Shown: positions 36,439 to 45,537 of the stretch, one piece after another
How the letters are laid out: each line of letters starts with the position of its first letter
Numbering within the stretch: position 1 is the stretch's first letter
Assembly (NCBI GenBank): GCA_021203465.1
Contig: JAJQBC010000069.1
Location: 62,001 to 126,000, forward strand
Direction: 5' to 3'
DNA from: Lachnospiraceae bacterium
GTDB taxonomy: Bacteria > Bacillota > Clostridia > Lachnospirales > Lachnospiraceae
Length of the DNA stretch: 64,000 nucleotides
Notes under the pieces: generated by a model
Told to the model about the DNA's origin: nothing
Database searches by the model: none
Seen by the model: the letters and a program-made list of their open reading frames with translations, nothing else
Program-made: the position numbers and the translations under genes

Positions 36439-38157
36439 ATGAAAAGGAAAAGGTTTCATTTTGAAAAAGCTCTGCTTCTCATCCTGACTTTGTGCTGTCT
36501 CTCAGGATGTAAGAATGCTTCAGATTCCTCAGACGACACAGCTTCTCAAGAAACAACGGATCCCAACACACAGAAAACGGAGGAAAACACAGCCGAAACC
36601 ACCCCCTACCGCTCCTCCCTCACCGTCGACAAAGCGGAGACCGTCTACGTGAAGGCACAGGCCGACGGCACACCGACGGAAATCACCGTCGAGACGGAGC
36701 TTAAGAATCCAGACCCGCAAGGACTCTCGCCAATCTCCGACTTCTCGCTCCTGAACGATATCAAAAATACCGAGGGCGACGAGGATTTCACGCAGGGCGA
36801 CGACGGCTCGCTCACCTGGGAAAATCAGGGCGCGGACATTTCCTATAAGGGATCTACCGAAAAAGAACTTCCCGTCAATGTGCTGATTAGCTACTATCTG
36901 GATGATCAGGAAATCGAGGCCGGGGATCTTGCGGGCAAAAGCGGACGGCTGCGCATCCGCTTCGACTACGAGAACCGAACCACGGAGGAGGTCGAAGTAA
37001 ATGGTGAGACGGTGAGTACAAAGGTACCCTTTACGGCAGTCACGCTGCTGTACCTGTCTTCCGATATTTTCTCCAATATTGAAGTGACAAATGGAAGCCT
37101 CGTCTTCCTGGGTTCCCAGGAGATCGCCCTTGGCTTTGCACTGCCGGGGCTCGCCGAATATCTCAAGCTCACGGATTATGAGCTTACCGAGGATCTGGAA
37201 ATTCCGGAATATGTGGAATTCTGCGCCGATGTGACGGACTTTGAACTGGATTTCACGGCGACTGTCCTCACGCCAGGATTATTTTCGGAGATGGAGGAAT
37301 CCGATCTCGATGAGCTGGACGACATGATCGCCGATATGAAGGAGCTGGGCGACGCCTCCTCCGATCTGGTAGAGGGAACGGAAGAGCTATATGATGGTAC
37401 CAGCGAACTCTATGACGGCACGGGGGAACTTTTGGATGGTGTGACGGAGCTGCGGGACGGTGTAAAGGAATACACAGACGGCGTATGGGCCGTGGATGCA
37501 GGGCTGGACAGCGTGAATTACTATCTCTACCAGCTGACGCTCTCGAACGAGGAACTGCAGGAATCCGTGCAGGCATTAGCAGACGGACTTTCGGAAATCG
37601 AAGCTGCGCTCAGCGCGATCGAACTGCCGGATTCCTCAGAATCTGCCTCCACGGAAGAACTGAGCGAAGAACAGACCGCGCTCTACGGACAGCTCTCTGT
37701 ATTTCAGGCACAACTCACCGCGCTGCGGGAAAGCATAAGTCAGCTCTCCGCTGGCAGCCAGCTTCTCTTTGTCGGCGTGAAGAGCTACACCGACGCCGCC
37801 TATCAGATTTATCAGGGAACAAAGGAACTGAGCGAGGGCTCCGCCGAGCTGGCAAACGCCAAATTTGAGCTGAACGACGGCATGCAGGAGCTGCTGGACG
37901 CCATAGAAGAGTTAAACGAAGGCGTCGGCGACCTAAACGAAGGCGTGGAAGAACTCCGCGATGGTGTGAAGGAATTCGATGAGGAGGGTATCCAAAAACT
38001 CAGCGATCTCTTCGGGGACGATCTCGCCGCGCTCGTCGTCAAACTGCGCGCCCTCAAAATCGCCGACGACGCCTACCAGAATTTTGGCGGCATCGCCGAT
38101 GGAGCGATCGGCAGCGTGCGCTTTCTCATCGAGACGGAGGAAATCGCCCCAGAATAA
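36439..38157 (+). CDS. Lipoprotein with YhgE/Pip-like heptad repeats
   Basis: A 572-residue lipoprotein. The signal MKRKRFHFEKALLLILTLCC ends near the lipobox LSGC, followed by a Ser/Thr/Glu linker and a beta-rich domain of about 230 residues. Then comes a long helical region of repeats such as ELYDGTSELYDGTGELLDGV and, later, ELNDGMQELLDAIEELNEGV and GDLNEGVEELRDGV. The latter resemble the X-L-x-x-G repeats of YhgE/Pip and some MmpL-associated proteins. ATG at 36439 gives a clean signal peptide; a GTG at 36418 overlapping the permease stop is the alternative. It probably forms the extracellular arm of the exporter. Confidence 0.82.
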   Translation: MKRKRFHFEKALLLILTLCCLSGCKNASDSSDDTASQETTDPNTQKTEENTAETTPYRSSLTVDKAETVYVKAQADGTPTEITVETELKNPDPQGLSPISDFSLLNDIKNTEGDEDFTQGDDGSLTWENQGADISYKGSTEKELPVNVLISYYLDDQEIEAGDLAGKSGRLRIRFDYENRTTEEVEVNGETVSTKVPFTAVTLLYLSSDIFSNIEVTNGSLVFLGSQEIALGFALPGLAEYLKLTDYELTEDLEIPEYVEFCADVTDFELDFTATVLTPGLFSEMEESDLDELDDMIADMKELGDASSDLVEGTEELYDGTSELYDGTGELLDGVTELRDGVKEYTDGVWAVDAGLDSVNYYLYQLTLSNEELQESVQALADGLSEIEAALSAIELPDSSESASTEELSEEQTALYGQLSVFQAQLTALRESISQLSAGSQLLFVGVKSYTDAAYQIYQGTKELSEGSAELANAKFELNDGMQELLDAIEELNEGVGDLNEGVEELRDGVKEFDEEGIQKLSDLFGDDLAALVVKLRALKIADDAYQNFGGIADGAIGSVRFLIETEEIAPE

Positions 38158-38166
38158 GAATATATA

Positions 38167-38694
38167 CTATGGTTCATTCTCTACCGCGATCTGGCACACC
38201 TTCATCGCGTTCAGGGCATTCTGGTGACTCTCTGGCGTGACACCCGCGCAGCAGGACGCGTCGACCACGATCGGGATCTCCGGCAGGTACGCTTTCGCGA
38301 GCAGCACATTGGAAATCACACAGATGTCCGTGCACAATCCCACGAAGGTAATACTCTCGATCGCTTCCTTCTCATTTGCCTGACGGAGCAGCTCGCCCAG
38401 CTTTACTGAGCCAAAAGTCGGCTTATCGACAGGCTCCTCCTTACAGAAATCCACGAGCTCCGGGCGGATCCGCCAGCCCTCCGTGCCGCGGATGCAGTGC
38501 GGCACCGGGAGCCTGTGTCCCTCCTGCGTGTCCATATAATTCTGTTCATGCGTGTCCCTCGTGAAAATCACACGCCCCGGAAAACTGCGTATTTTCTCCG
38601 CCACCCGCGGCACGATCGCCACGGCCTCCTTCGTGCCGAGCGCCCCGTCGATAAAATCATTCTGCATGTCCACAACTACCAGTATTTTCTGCAT
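38167..38694 (-). CDS. Cysteine hydrolase of the isochorismatase/nicotinamidase family
   Basis: A 175-residue hydrolase. The family triad is seen as Asp9 (VVVDMQNDF), Lys91 (VDKPTFG) and Cys125 (LCTDICVISN); FTRDTHEQNYMDTQEG carries metal-site residues typical of nicotinamidases (PncA). It would convert nicotinamide to nicotinate in NAD salvage, but closely related enzymes use other amides. AGGAAGAAAACGACG precedes the ATG. It ends in TAG and converges on the exporter operon across only 9 bp, with no terminator in between. Confidence 0.9.
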   Translation of the reverse strand: MQKILVVVDMQNDFIDGALGTKEAVAIVPRVAEKIRSFPGRVIFTRDTHEQNYMDTQEGHRLPVPHCIRGTEGWRIRPELVDFCKEEPVDKPTFGSVKLGELLRQANEKEAIESITFVGLCTDICVISNVLLAKAYLPEIPIVVDASCCAGVTPESHQNALNAMKVCQIAVENEP

Positions 38695-38881
38695 CGTCGT
38701 TTTCTTCCTTTCTTCTCTCTTCGCACACTATTCGTTTTTCCCACTTTGTGACTGTCTGCTTACGGCACGGATATCATCCCTCCCCAATCCAGTGCTTTCT
38801 GTTATTTTACCATATTTTGTCCCATAGTTGGAAACTTAACATAAATAAATTTGCAGTCGCTCTACAATGGTAAGAAAATCC
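38695..38881. other. AT-rich gap between cysteine hydrolase and the rpsB promoter
   Basis: No gene or convincing hairpin is seen. The promoter of the minus-strand cysteine hydrolase should lie here; TAAAAT on the minus strand is a possible -10 box but I see no good -35 partner. Confidence 0.4.
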
Positions 38882-38910
38882 TTGACGCACAAAGCCGCTT
38901 ATGCTATAGT
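38882..38910 (+). promoter_or_regulatory. Promoter of rpsB-tsf
   Basis: TTGACG (38882-38887) and TATAGT (38905-38910) with a 17-bp spacer, 140 bp upstream of rpsB. Confidence 0.8.
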
Positions 38911-38916
38911 ATTCAA

Positions 38917-39049
38917 GGCTGTCCGGCGAACGGACGGCCAAAAGTTGCGCGAAAAATCACGCGAGGCTATTTCGGGGGCGGTGTCCTTATAAGGATTCTC
39001 TCGGAAGCGATGGCTCCGCGGAAGAAAAACCAAAATGGAGGAAGAAAAA
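38917..39049 (+). promoter_or_regulatory. rpsB leader, possibly structured
   Basis: The 133-nt leader starts with GGCTGTCCG-GCGAA-CGGACGGCC, an 8-9 bp hairpin with one G-U pair. It continues with GCGCG/CGCG and TCGGAAGCGATGGCTCCGCGG, which can form further stems. Autoregulation by S2 through its leader is known in other bacteria; whether this is such a site is inferred. Confidence 0.4.
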
Positions 39050-39796
39050 ATGAGCGTAATTTCCATGAAACAGCTGTTGGAAGCCGGCGTCCACTTCGGA
39101 CACCAGACCCGGAGATGGAACCCCAAGATGGCGGAGTACATCTACACAGAGCGTAACAGCATCTACATCATCGACCTGCAGAAGTCCGTCGTAAAGGTTG
39201 ACGAAGCTTACAGGGCTGTCGCTGATATCACCGCACAAGGCGGTACAATTCTCTTCGTCGGCACGAAGAAACAGGCGCAGGACGCGATTCAGGCGGAGGC
39301 CGAGCGCTGCGGCATGTTCTATGTGAACGAGAGATGGCTGGGCGGCATGCTTACCAATTTCAAGACGATCCAGAGCCGTATCGTCCGCATGAAGCAGATC
39401 GAGGCCATGGAGCAGGACGGCACCTTTGATGTGCTGCCGAAGAAGGAAGTCATTGCACTTAAAAAGGAACTCGAGAAGCTGCAGAAGAACCTGAACGGCA
39501 TCCGCGATATGAAGCGCCTTCCGGACGCGATCTTCGTGGTTGACCCGAAGAAGGAGCACATCTGCGTACAGGAGGCTCACTCCCTTGGCATCCCGCTGAT
39601 CGGCATCTGCGATACCAACTGCGATCCGGAAGAGCTGGACTATGTGATTCCGGGCAACGACGATGCGATCCGTGCGGTCAAACTGATCGTTTCCAGAATG
39701 GCGGACGCCGTCGTGGAAGCGAGACAGGGCGAGGCCGAGGAGTATGACGAGCAGGCGGAGTACGAAGAGGACGCCGCATACGAGGAGCAAGAGTAA
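39050..39796 (+). CDS. rpsB: 30S ribosomal protein S2
   Basis: A 248-residue S2 protein, bound to the small-subunit body near S1/S3. Family motifs are [63 protein letters not shown] and [20 protein letters not shown]. An acidic C-terminal tail rich in Glu/Tyr/Ala follows, as in many Firmicutes. The ATG at 39050 has GGAGGAAG upstream; the in-frame ATG at 39035 is part of that site. It forms the usual operon with tsf, 21 bp downstream. Confidence 0.98.
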   Translation: MSVISMKQLLEAGVHFGHQTRRWNPKMAEYIYTERNSIYIIDLQKSVVKVDEAYRAVADITAQGGTILFVGTKKQAQDAIQAEAERCGMFYVNERWLGGMLTNFKTIQSRIVRMKQIEAMEQDGTFDVLPKKEVIALKKELEKLQKNLNGIRDMKRLPDAIFVVDPKKEHICVQEAHSLGIPLIGICDTNCDPEELDYVIPGNDDAIRAVKLIVSRMADAVVEARQGEAEEYDEQAEYEEDAAYEEQE

Positions 39797-39817
39797 GCTT
39801 TAAGGAGGGTTCAGAAT

Positions 39818-40756
39818 ATGGCTATTACAGCTGCAATGGTAAAGGAATTAAGAGAGATGACCGGTGCGGGTATGATGGACTGCAAGAAGGCCCTGACCGC
39901 TACCGAGGGAAATATGGACGAGGCCGTCGATTTCCTGCGTGAGAAGGGACTTGCCACCGCGCAGAAGAAGGCGAGCCGCATCGCCGCGGAGGGCATTGTC
40001 GCCACCGCTCTCACCGAGGACGCGAAGAAAGCTGTCGCCGTCGAGGTGAACGCGGAGACCGATTTCGTGGCAAAGAATGAGAAGTTTCAGGGCTATGTGG
40101 CACAGGTCGCGGCTCAGGCTCTGACGACGAAAGCTGCGGATATCGACGCTTTCCTCGCGGAGGAGTGGACCGCGGAGCCGGGCAAGACCGTGAGCGAGGC
40201 GCTGGCTGCACAGATCGCCGTGATCGGCGAGAATATGAAGATCCGCCGTTTCCAGCAGATGGAAGAGCAGAATGGTTTCATCGCTTCCTATATCCACATG
40301 GGCGGCAAGATCGGCGTGCTCGTGGACGTGGAGACCGATGTGATCAACGATGAGATCCGTGAGATGGCAAAGAACCTCGCGATGCAGGTCGCGGCTCTGA
40401 AGCCGATCTACACAAATAACAGTGAGGTTGATGAGACCTACAAGGCGCATGAGCTTGAGATCATCAAGGCACAGATCGAGAATGATCCGAAGATGGCCGG
40501 CAAGCCGGAGAAGGTTATTAACGGCGCGGTAATGGGTCGTCTGAACAAGCAGCTCAAGGAGATCTGCCTGCTCGATCAGGTCTATGTAAAGGCCGAGGAC
40601 GGCAAACAGCTCGTCTCCGCCTATGTAGCGCAGGTTGCGAAGGCCAACAGCGCGAATATCGCGATCAAAGGCTTTGTTCGTTTTGAGACCGGCGAGGGTC
40701 TTGAGAAGAAGAACGAGGACTTCACGGCTGAGGTCGCAAAGCAGATGGGACTTTAA
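39818..40756 (+). CDS. tsf: Translation elongation factor Ts
   Basis: A 312-residue nucleotide-exchange factor that regenerates EF-Tu-GTP. The N-terminal UBA-like segment MVKELREMTGAGMMDCKKAL, the core VAVEVNAETDFVAKNEKFQG and HMGGKIGVLVDVET are diagnostic. It starts with ATG after AAGGAGGGTTCAGAAT. A terminator follows within 20 bp. Confidence 0.98.
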   Translation: MAITAAMVKELREMTGAGMMDCKKALTATEGNMDEAVDFLREKGLATAQKKASRIAAEGIVATALTEDAKKAVAVEVNAETDFVAKNEKFQGYVAQVAAQALTTKAADIDAFLAEEWTAEPGKTVSEALAAQIAVIGENMKIRRFQQMEEQNGFIASYIHMGGKIGVLVDVETDVINDEIREMAKNLAMQVAALKPIYTNNSEVDETYKAHELEIIKAQIENDPKMAGKPEKVINGAVMGRLNKQLKEICLLDQVYVKAEDGKQLVSAYVAQVAKANSANIAIKGFVRFETGEGLEKKNEDFTAEVAKQMGL

Positions 40757-40774
40757 TTCTCCCTTAAAAAAGTC

Positions 40775-40806
40775 GAACCCCCGGATTTCTCCGGGGGTTC
40801 TTTTTG
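40775..40806. terminator. Bidirectional intrinsic terminator between tsf and the PepSY gene
   Basis: GAACCCCCGG and CCGGGGGTTC form a perfect 10-bp stem with a 6-nt loop. It is followed by TTTTT on the plus strand and by GACTTTTTT on the minus strand, serving both convergent genes. Confidence 0.92.
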
Positions 40807-40814
40807 TGTTCTGA

Positions 40815-42062
40815 TCAGTCATCCCACTCCGCGTCGTATTCGAGGATCTCGCCCGTGACGGCATTGATCGTGCACTCATATTCCATATTTCCCTGATAGA
40901 ATTCGATTTCATATTCCATAATCCCATCATCCCTGTCCAGCTTCGCCTTCTCAAAGACGACATCGGAAGCCGAGAGTCCTGCCTGGTTCAGGGCGATAGC
41001 CTTCGCCTCGTCCACGCTGATATAGGAACCGCTGTCCGTACTGCCGGACGAACCTGAGCTCGAGGATACGCTGGGCGCAGTCTCCAGAGCTTCGACACTC
41101 TTATCCACGATCGCACCATCCGAGACACGAATCTCATACTCATACTCAGTAGTCGAGCTGACAAACTCGATGTCATATACAGCGACGCCGTCGTCCATAT
41201 CCTCATGTGCCTTCGTAAAGGTCACGTCGGAAGCGGAGACTCCCGCGTCGGAGAGCGCCTTATTTTTGGCGGTTTCCAGATCGATCCGGCTATTCGCCGT
41301 TGACGCGGAGCTGTCGCCCGAAGTTGTCTGCGCGGAGGAGCCTGTATCCGTGGTTCCGCTCTCCACCACCGGAGTCGTCTCAACTGTCTCCACCACGACA
41401 GTTTCCGTTTTCGCCGCAGGCGTATCTTCTGCCGCGCTTGCCGCAGCAGCCGGCTCCTCCACAACGGTCGTCACTGTATGCGTCTCTTTGGACTTGCTGT
41501 AGATCGCCCCTCCGCTCACCTTGATCTCATACTCATATTCCACATTTTCCACGTAGAATTCGATATCATAAACCGACTGTCCATCGTCGTGGTCGAGATC
41601 CGCTTTGGTAAAGGTAACCTCGGATGCGGTAAGTCCCGCGTCCGTCAGGGCAATTTCCTTTGCCTCCTCCAGCGTGATCTCCGAGACCTCCGCCGCCGTG
41701 CTGGCCAGGGCAATGATCTCCGCCGACTTCTTGATCACGGTTCCGTCAGACGAGAGAATCCAATACTCATATTCCGTATCACCCGCGGTAAAATCCACTT
41801 CGTAGACGAACTGCCCGTCCTCATGATCGAACTCAACTTTGACATACTGTGCGGAAGCCGGATCCACACCCGCGTCGGCAAAAGCATAATTCTGTGCCGC
41901 TTCTTCCCCGATGGCTGATTTCTGCGCGGCGGCTGTCTTTGCGCCTGACGCCGCGTAGGCTGTCCCTGCTCCTAAGAGTGCAACTGCGGACGCGATACCC
42001 GCGATCGACATGACTGTTTTTTTTCTGGTTCCAAAAAATTTCTGAATGATATTCTGCTTCAT
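40815..42062 (-). CDS. Secreted protein with four PepSY repeats
   Basis: A 415-residue exported protein. A signal peptide is followed by Ala-rich AYAASGAKTAAAQKS. Four PepSY units come next, each with the pattern A-x-x-A-L-x-x-A-G-x-x-x-x-x-V then Y-E-x-E-F. Examples are FADAGVDPASAQYVKVEFD, LTDAGLTASEVTFTKADLD, LSDAGVSASDVTFTKAHED and LNQAGLSASDVVFEKAKLD. A Thr/Ser/Ala linker separates units 2 and 3. PepSY domains are thought to inhibit or sense proteases outside the cell. AAAGGAGGACAAAATAG precedes the ATG. The gene follows an OmpR-type two-component pair whose regulator probably controls it from a direct repeat upstream. Confidence 0.9.
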   Translation of the reverse strand: MKQNIIQKFFGTRKKTVMSIAGIASAVALLGAGTAYAASGAKTAAAQKSAIGEEAAQNYAFADAGVDPASAQYVKVEFDHEDGQFVYEVDFTAGDTEYEYWILSSDGTVIKKSAEIIALASTAAEVSEITLEEAKEIALTDAGLTASEVTFTKADLDHDDGQSVYDIEFYVENVEYEYEIKVSGGAIYSKSKETHTVTTVVEEPAAAASAAEDTPAAKTETVVVETVETTPVVESGTTDTGSSAQTTSGDSSASTANSRIDLETAKNKALSDAGVSASDVTFTKAHEDMDDGVAVYDIEFVSSTTEYEYEIRVSDGAIVDKSVEALETAPSVSSSSGSSGSTDSGSYISVDEAKAIALNQAGLSASDVVFEKAKLDRDDGIMEYEIEFYQGNMEYECTINAVTGEILEYDAEWDD

Positions 42063-42095
42063 CTATTTTGTCCTCCTTTTGTTTTCTGTAAGCAC

Positions 42096-42128
42096 AGTAT
42101 AAAACAGAAAAATTAGAAGAACATTAGA
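42096..42128 (-). promoter_or_regulatory. Predicted response-regulator-activated promoter of the PepSY gene
   Basis: On the minus strand two copies of TCTAAT lie exactly 11 bp apart (42123-42128 and 42112-42117). They end 10 bp before the -10 box TATACT (42096-42101), in place of a good -35. This is the spacing used by PhoB/OmpR-type activators. The upstream copy overlaps the histidine kinase stop codon. Confidence 0.55.
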
Positions 42129-43536
42129 GCGAAAAATTTTTCAAAAAAACTTTAAAAGTCGTTCCGCGCCCTGCTTCGCTCTCCACTGTGATCTCGCCGC
42201 CGTGAAATTCGACAATCTCCTTCACCATCGCAAGCCCGAGCCCGTTCCCCTCCCCGCTGCGCGAGGCGTCAGCCTGATAAAAACGCTCAAAGATATGCGG
42301 CAGGCTCTCCGCATCGATACCGACGCCATCATCCTGCACGGTGAGAATGATTCCCGCCTCGTCGGAATGCAGGGCAACCCATGTATGACCATCCGGCTTT
42401 CCATAGCGATAGGCGTTGCCAATGAGGTTCGTCAACAGCCGCGTCAAAAGCTCACGGTTACCGCAGAAATGGATATCCGGCTCCGCCTCAAAGCGCAGCT
42501 CGATATTCTTTTCCCGTAGCAGCGCCAGATCCATGCAGACGCCCTCCGTCAGCGCCGTCAGATCCAATTCTTCCTTCGCATAGCGCTCCGGCTGAAGCTC
42601 CAGCCTCGTGAAATCCAGCAGATTGCCGATCAGCCGGTTCATCTTGCGGCTCTGCCGCTGGATGACCTGAAGCGCCTCCTCATATTCCTCCTGTGTCTGC
42701 GGGGACTCCAGAGAAAGCTCGCACTGCGCGCTGATCACGGCGGCCGGCGTCCGAAGCTCGTGGGAGGCGTCGGAGACGAAGCGCTGCTGCGCCTGAAAGG
42801 ACTCGTCCAGCCTCGTGAACATCTCATTGAACTGTCCGGCAAGCTGATGCAGCTCATCCTGCCCCTCGCTGAGCTCAATCCGTTTTCCCAGATCATTTCC
42901 CTCGCGGATCTGCGCCGCCGTGTCCGCGATCTGCCGAATCGGGCGCAGCATCCGCCCCGCGATCAGAAAGCCCCCGATGATGGCCAGCACGACAAGACTC
43001 GGCAGAAGGATAAGGGAGGTTCGGGAAATGGCGGATAACTCAACCTCGCCCTGCGTCTCGGCGACAATGCCGTGCAGCCACAGATCCTCAAGTCCCTCCG
43101 TCTCCAGTCTGTGGTCAAAAATATAGTAGAGCGTCCCCTCCACCGTTATACGCTGCACCTCCAGGTCGGAAAGCGCGACTGAGGCGCTCTCCCGCGCAAT
43201 CGGATTCTCGCCGTAGACGAGCGTGCCGTCCGTCCGGCAAAGAGAGGTGTAAATCTCATTGACGGCATCAAGGAAGTCGTCGTCGATCTCAATATAACCC
43301 CCGTCAAAATGCGCATAATAATCCACATCATTGTCCGCATAGAGGTCGTCAATCGAAGCGTAATACTCGACTTCGTCCACATTATTCTCTACCGTCTGTA
43401 TCAGTTCGTCACGGATTGTCTTCTGAATGATCTGGCGGCTGGCCGACAGAATCACAAAATAGGTGAGCGCGACGACCACAATCAGCACGGCCGAAAACCA
43501 GAGCGTGATCTTCGCGCGGATGGATAATCTTTTCAA
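42124..43536 (-). CDS. Sensor histidine kinase with HAMP domain
   Basis: A 470-residue membrane kinase. Helix 1 (residues about 10-32) and helix 2 (about 178-200) enclose a sensor of about 145 residues. Then come a HAMP domain, the HisKA box VSDASHELRTPAAVISAQCE and a HATPase with LLTNLIGNAYRYGK, DDGVGI, FERFYQAD and GNGLGLAMVK. All catalytic boxes are intact. The start is a TTG (43536) 3 bp after the regulator stop. The downstream neighbour, a PepSY protein, suggests an envelope or protease stress signal. Confidence 0.95.
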   Translation of the reverse strand: MKRLSIRAKITLWFSAVLIVVVALTYFVILSASRQIIQKTIRDELIQTVENNVDEVEYYASIDDLYADNDVDYYAHFDGGYIEIDDDFLDAVNEIYTSLCRTDGTLVYGENPIARESASVALSDLEVQRITVEGTLYYIFDHRLETEGLEDLWLHGIVAETQGEVELSAISRTSLILLPSLVVLAIIGGFLIAGRMLRPIRQIADTAAQIREGNDLGKRIELSEGQDELHQLAGQFNEMFTRLDESFQAQQRFVSDASHELRTPAAVISAQCELSLESPQTQEEYEEALQVIQRQSRKMNRLIGNLLDFTRLELQPERYAKEELDLTALTEGVCMDLALLREKNIELRFEAEPDIHFCGNRELLTRLLTNLIGNAYRYGKPDGHTWVALHSDEAGIILTVQDDGVGIDAESLPHIFERFYQADASRSGEGNGLGLAMVKEIVEFHGGEITVESEAGRGTTFKVFLKNFSL

Positions 43537-43539
43537 AAC

Positions 43540-44214
43540 TTAAGCGTCCTCCCAAATAACATAGCCTCTGCCGCGCACGGTGTGAATCAGCTTTTTCTTC
43601 TGTCCGCTGTCGATCTTGCGGCGGAGATAGCTGATATACACATCCACGACGTTCATGCCCCCCTCATAATCATAGTTCCAGATATGGTCCTCGATCTGTT
43701 CCCGGGACAGCGTGATACCCGGATTGTGCATCAGATATTCAAGCAGCGCGTATTCTCTGGCTGAAAGAGTAATCTCCTGCCCGCCGCGCGTAACCCGCTT
43801 TGCGGCGCAGTCCATGACGAGATCCCCGACTGCAAGCTCGCTCGTCGCCGTGCCGTGACTCGTGCGGATCATTGCCCGGATGCGTGCGCTCAGCTCTTCA
43901 AAGGAAAAGGGCTTCACCAGATAGTCATTTGCCCCGCTGTCGAGCCCCTTCACGCGGTCGGCGACGGAATCGCGCGCCGTCAGGAAAAGCACCGGCGTCA
44001 TTTTTCCGGCATTCCGCAGAGCCGTGAGCACGGCGAAACCATCCGCTCCCGGCATCATGATGTCCAGAATCACGGCGTCGTAATCCGCGCAGGCCAGCAT
44101 GTCAATCGCTTCTCTTCCATCATGGCAACTGTCCACACTGTAGCCGTCCGAACTTAATTTTTTACTGATGATGCGGTTCAGATCCCGCTCATCCTCCGCA
44201 AGAAGAATTCGCAT
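43540..44214 (-). CDS. OmpR-family response regulator
   Basis: A 224-residue regulator. The receiver shows AEDERDLNRI, the phosphoacceptor in AVILDIMMPGADGF and the Lys in NDYLVKPFSFEEL. The effector domain contains LSAREYALLEYLMHNPG and the recognition-helix region VVDVYISYLRRKID, ending HTVRGRGYVIWED. AAAGGAGGTTTGT is a strong ribosome binding site. It starts 16 bp after thiN, so it may be read from the long upstream operon as well as from its own promoter. Confidence 0.96.
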   Translation of the reverse strand: MRILLAEDERDLNRIISKKLSSDGYSVDSCHDGREAIDMLACADYDAVILDIMMPGADGFAVLTALRNAGKMTPVLFLTARDSVADRVKGLDSGANDYLVKPFSFEELSARIRAMIRTSHGTATSELAVGDLVMDCAAKRVTRGGQEITLSAREYALLEYLMHNPGITLSREQIEDHIWNYDYEGGMNVVDVYISYLRRKIDSGQKKKLIHTVRGRGYVIWEDA

Positions 44215-44230
44215 ACAAACCTCCTTTTCA

Positions 44231-44881
44231 TCAGGAGTCTCTCGACTCGATCAGGATCATAATACCTTCGCCAATCGTGATCTGCGCCACATCCTCCGTA
44301 ATTTCATTCGAAATCCCCCGGGACGCACTCCCTCGGACGGTAAAATCATAATCGCTGAGCGGATATTTCACCCCCTGCAGCGTCACGCCACGCACCTCTT
44401 CCGTGAACGGAATTAAAGAAAAGAAATCGCCATACTGCTCCTCGCGTTTCAGCGAAATATCGCCGCTGATCAGCCGAATGCGGTTGTACTCGTCCAGAAT
44501 GCGGCAGGAAACCCCTTTTTCAAAAGGAAGATACAGCGTATGGATGTTTCCCAACACATGGTCGAGCCTGGTTCCGGTCGCCCCGACAATCGTGATATCT
44601 GTGCTGCCCAGCTCCAGCGCGAGTTCGACAGTGATCTGTGTGTCCGTGGCGTCCTTCACCGGATTAAACTCTCGAAGCTCAATGTCCGTATGCCGATATT
44701 TTTCAAGAATCTCCGGCTGCAGACTGTCAAAATCGCCGACGATGCGCGTCGGCCGGATCTCCTGCTTATAACAAAAGGCCAGCCCTTTATCCGCACAGAT
44801 AATGTGGTCAAAGGGCTGCTCCAAAACGCCGAGGACAAAATCGACATCGATCCTGCCCCCGCTGATAATCAGGGTTTTCAT
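44231..44881 (-). CDS. thiN: Thiamine pyrophosphokinase
   Basis: A 216-residue enzyme that transfers pyrophosphate from ATP to thiamine to make the cofactor thiamine diphosphate. ADKGLAFCY, the conserved VGDFDSL, FNPVKDATDTQITVELAL and the GATGTRLDHVLGNI nucleotide-binding region are typical. The ATG shares one base with the rpe stop (TGATG), so the two are coupled. It is the last member of the conserved priA-to-thiN run. Confidence 0.95.
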   Translation of the reverse strand: MKTLIISGGRIDVDFVLGVLEQPFDHIICADKGLAFCYKQEIRPTRIVGDFDSLQPEILEKYRHTDIELREFNPVKDATDTQITVELALELGSTDITIVGATGTRLDHVLGNIHTLYLPFEKGVSCRILDEYNRIRLISGDISLKREEQYGDFFSLIPFTEEVRGVTLQGVKYPLSDYDFTVRGSASRGISNEITEDVAQITIGEGIMILIESRDS

Positions 44882-45534
44882 CACTTCATAATCTCCATGA
44901 AATCACGCACATTCTGCCCGATATCTCCCTTGAAAATGGCAGATCCGGCCACGATCACATTCACCCCCGCGTCAAGGACCATCCGAAGATTCTCCTTCTT
45001 AATGCCGCCGTCCACCTCGATGTCGGTGTCAAGCCCGCGCACGTCAAGCATCGCACGAAGCTCGCGGATCTTCTGTGTAGACTCCGGAATATAGGACTGT
45101 CCGCCAAAACCCGGCTCCACCGTCATGAGGAGAATCATATCCGCCTCATCGAGCACATCCGCAAGGACACTGTTCGGCGTCTTCGGTTTAATCGTCACGC
45201 CTGCTTTAACACCTTTTTCCCGGATCGCGCGCAACGTCTTCTTTATATCCTTACAGGCCTCATAATGCACAGTGATAATATCTGCCCCGCAGCGCACAAA
45301 TTCATCAATATAACGATCGGGATCCACAATCATCAGATGGACATCCAGCACGAGATCCGTAACCTTTCGAACGGATTCCAGCACCGGCATGCCAAATGAA
45401 ATACTCGGAACAAACAGGCCGTCCATCACGTCATAGTGCAGATACTGCGTGCCCGCCTCCTGCACACGCCGGATATCGTCTCCGAGATGCGCGAAGTCCG
45501 CCGACAATATCGAGGGTGATAAGTATTTTTTCAT
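44881..45534 (-). CDS. rpe: Ribulose-phosphate 3-epimerase
   Basis: A 217-residue TIM-barrel enzyme that interconverts ribulose 5-phosphate and xylulose 5-phosphate in the pentose phosphate pathway. It shows SPSILSADFAHLGDDI, the metal-site HYDVMDGLFVPSISFG, LDVHLMIVDPDRYI and VEPGFGGQSYIPE, with VDGGIKKENL near the C-terminus. It lies between rsgA and thiN with minimal gaps. The ribosome binding site AGAGGAGGT overlaps the end of rsgA and is spaced somewhat widely (about 12 bases). Confidence 0.97.
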   Translation of the reverse strand: MKKYLSPSILSADFAHLGDDIRRVQEAGTQYLHYDVMDGLFVPSISFGMPVLESVRKVTDLVLDVHLMIVDPDRYIDEFVRCGADIITVHYEACKDIKKTLRAIREKGVKAGVTIKPKTPNSVLADVLDEADMILLMTVEPGFGGQSYIPESTQKIRELRAMLDVRGLDTDIEVDGGIKKENLRMVLDAGVNVIVAGSAIFKGDIGQNVRDFMEIMK

Positions 45535-45537
45535 GAT

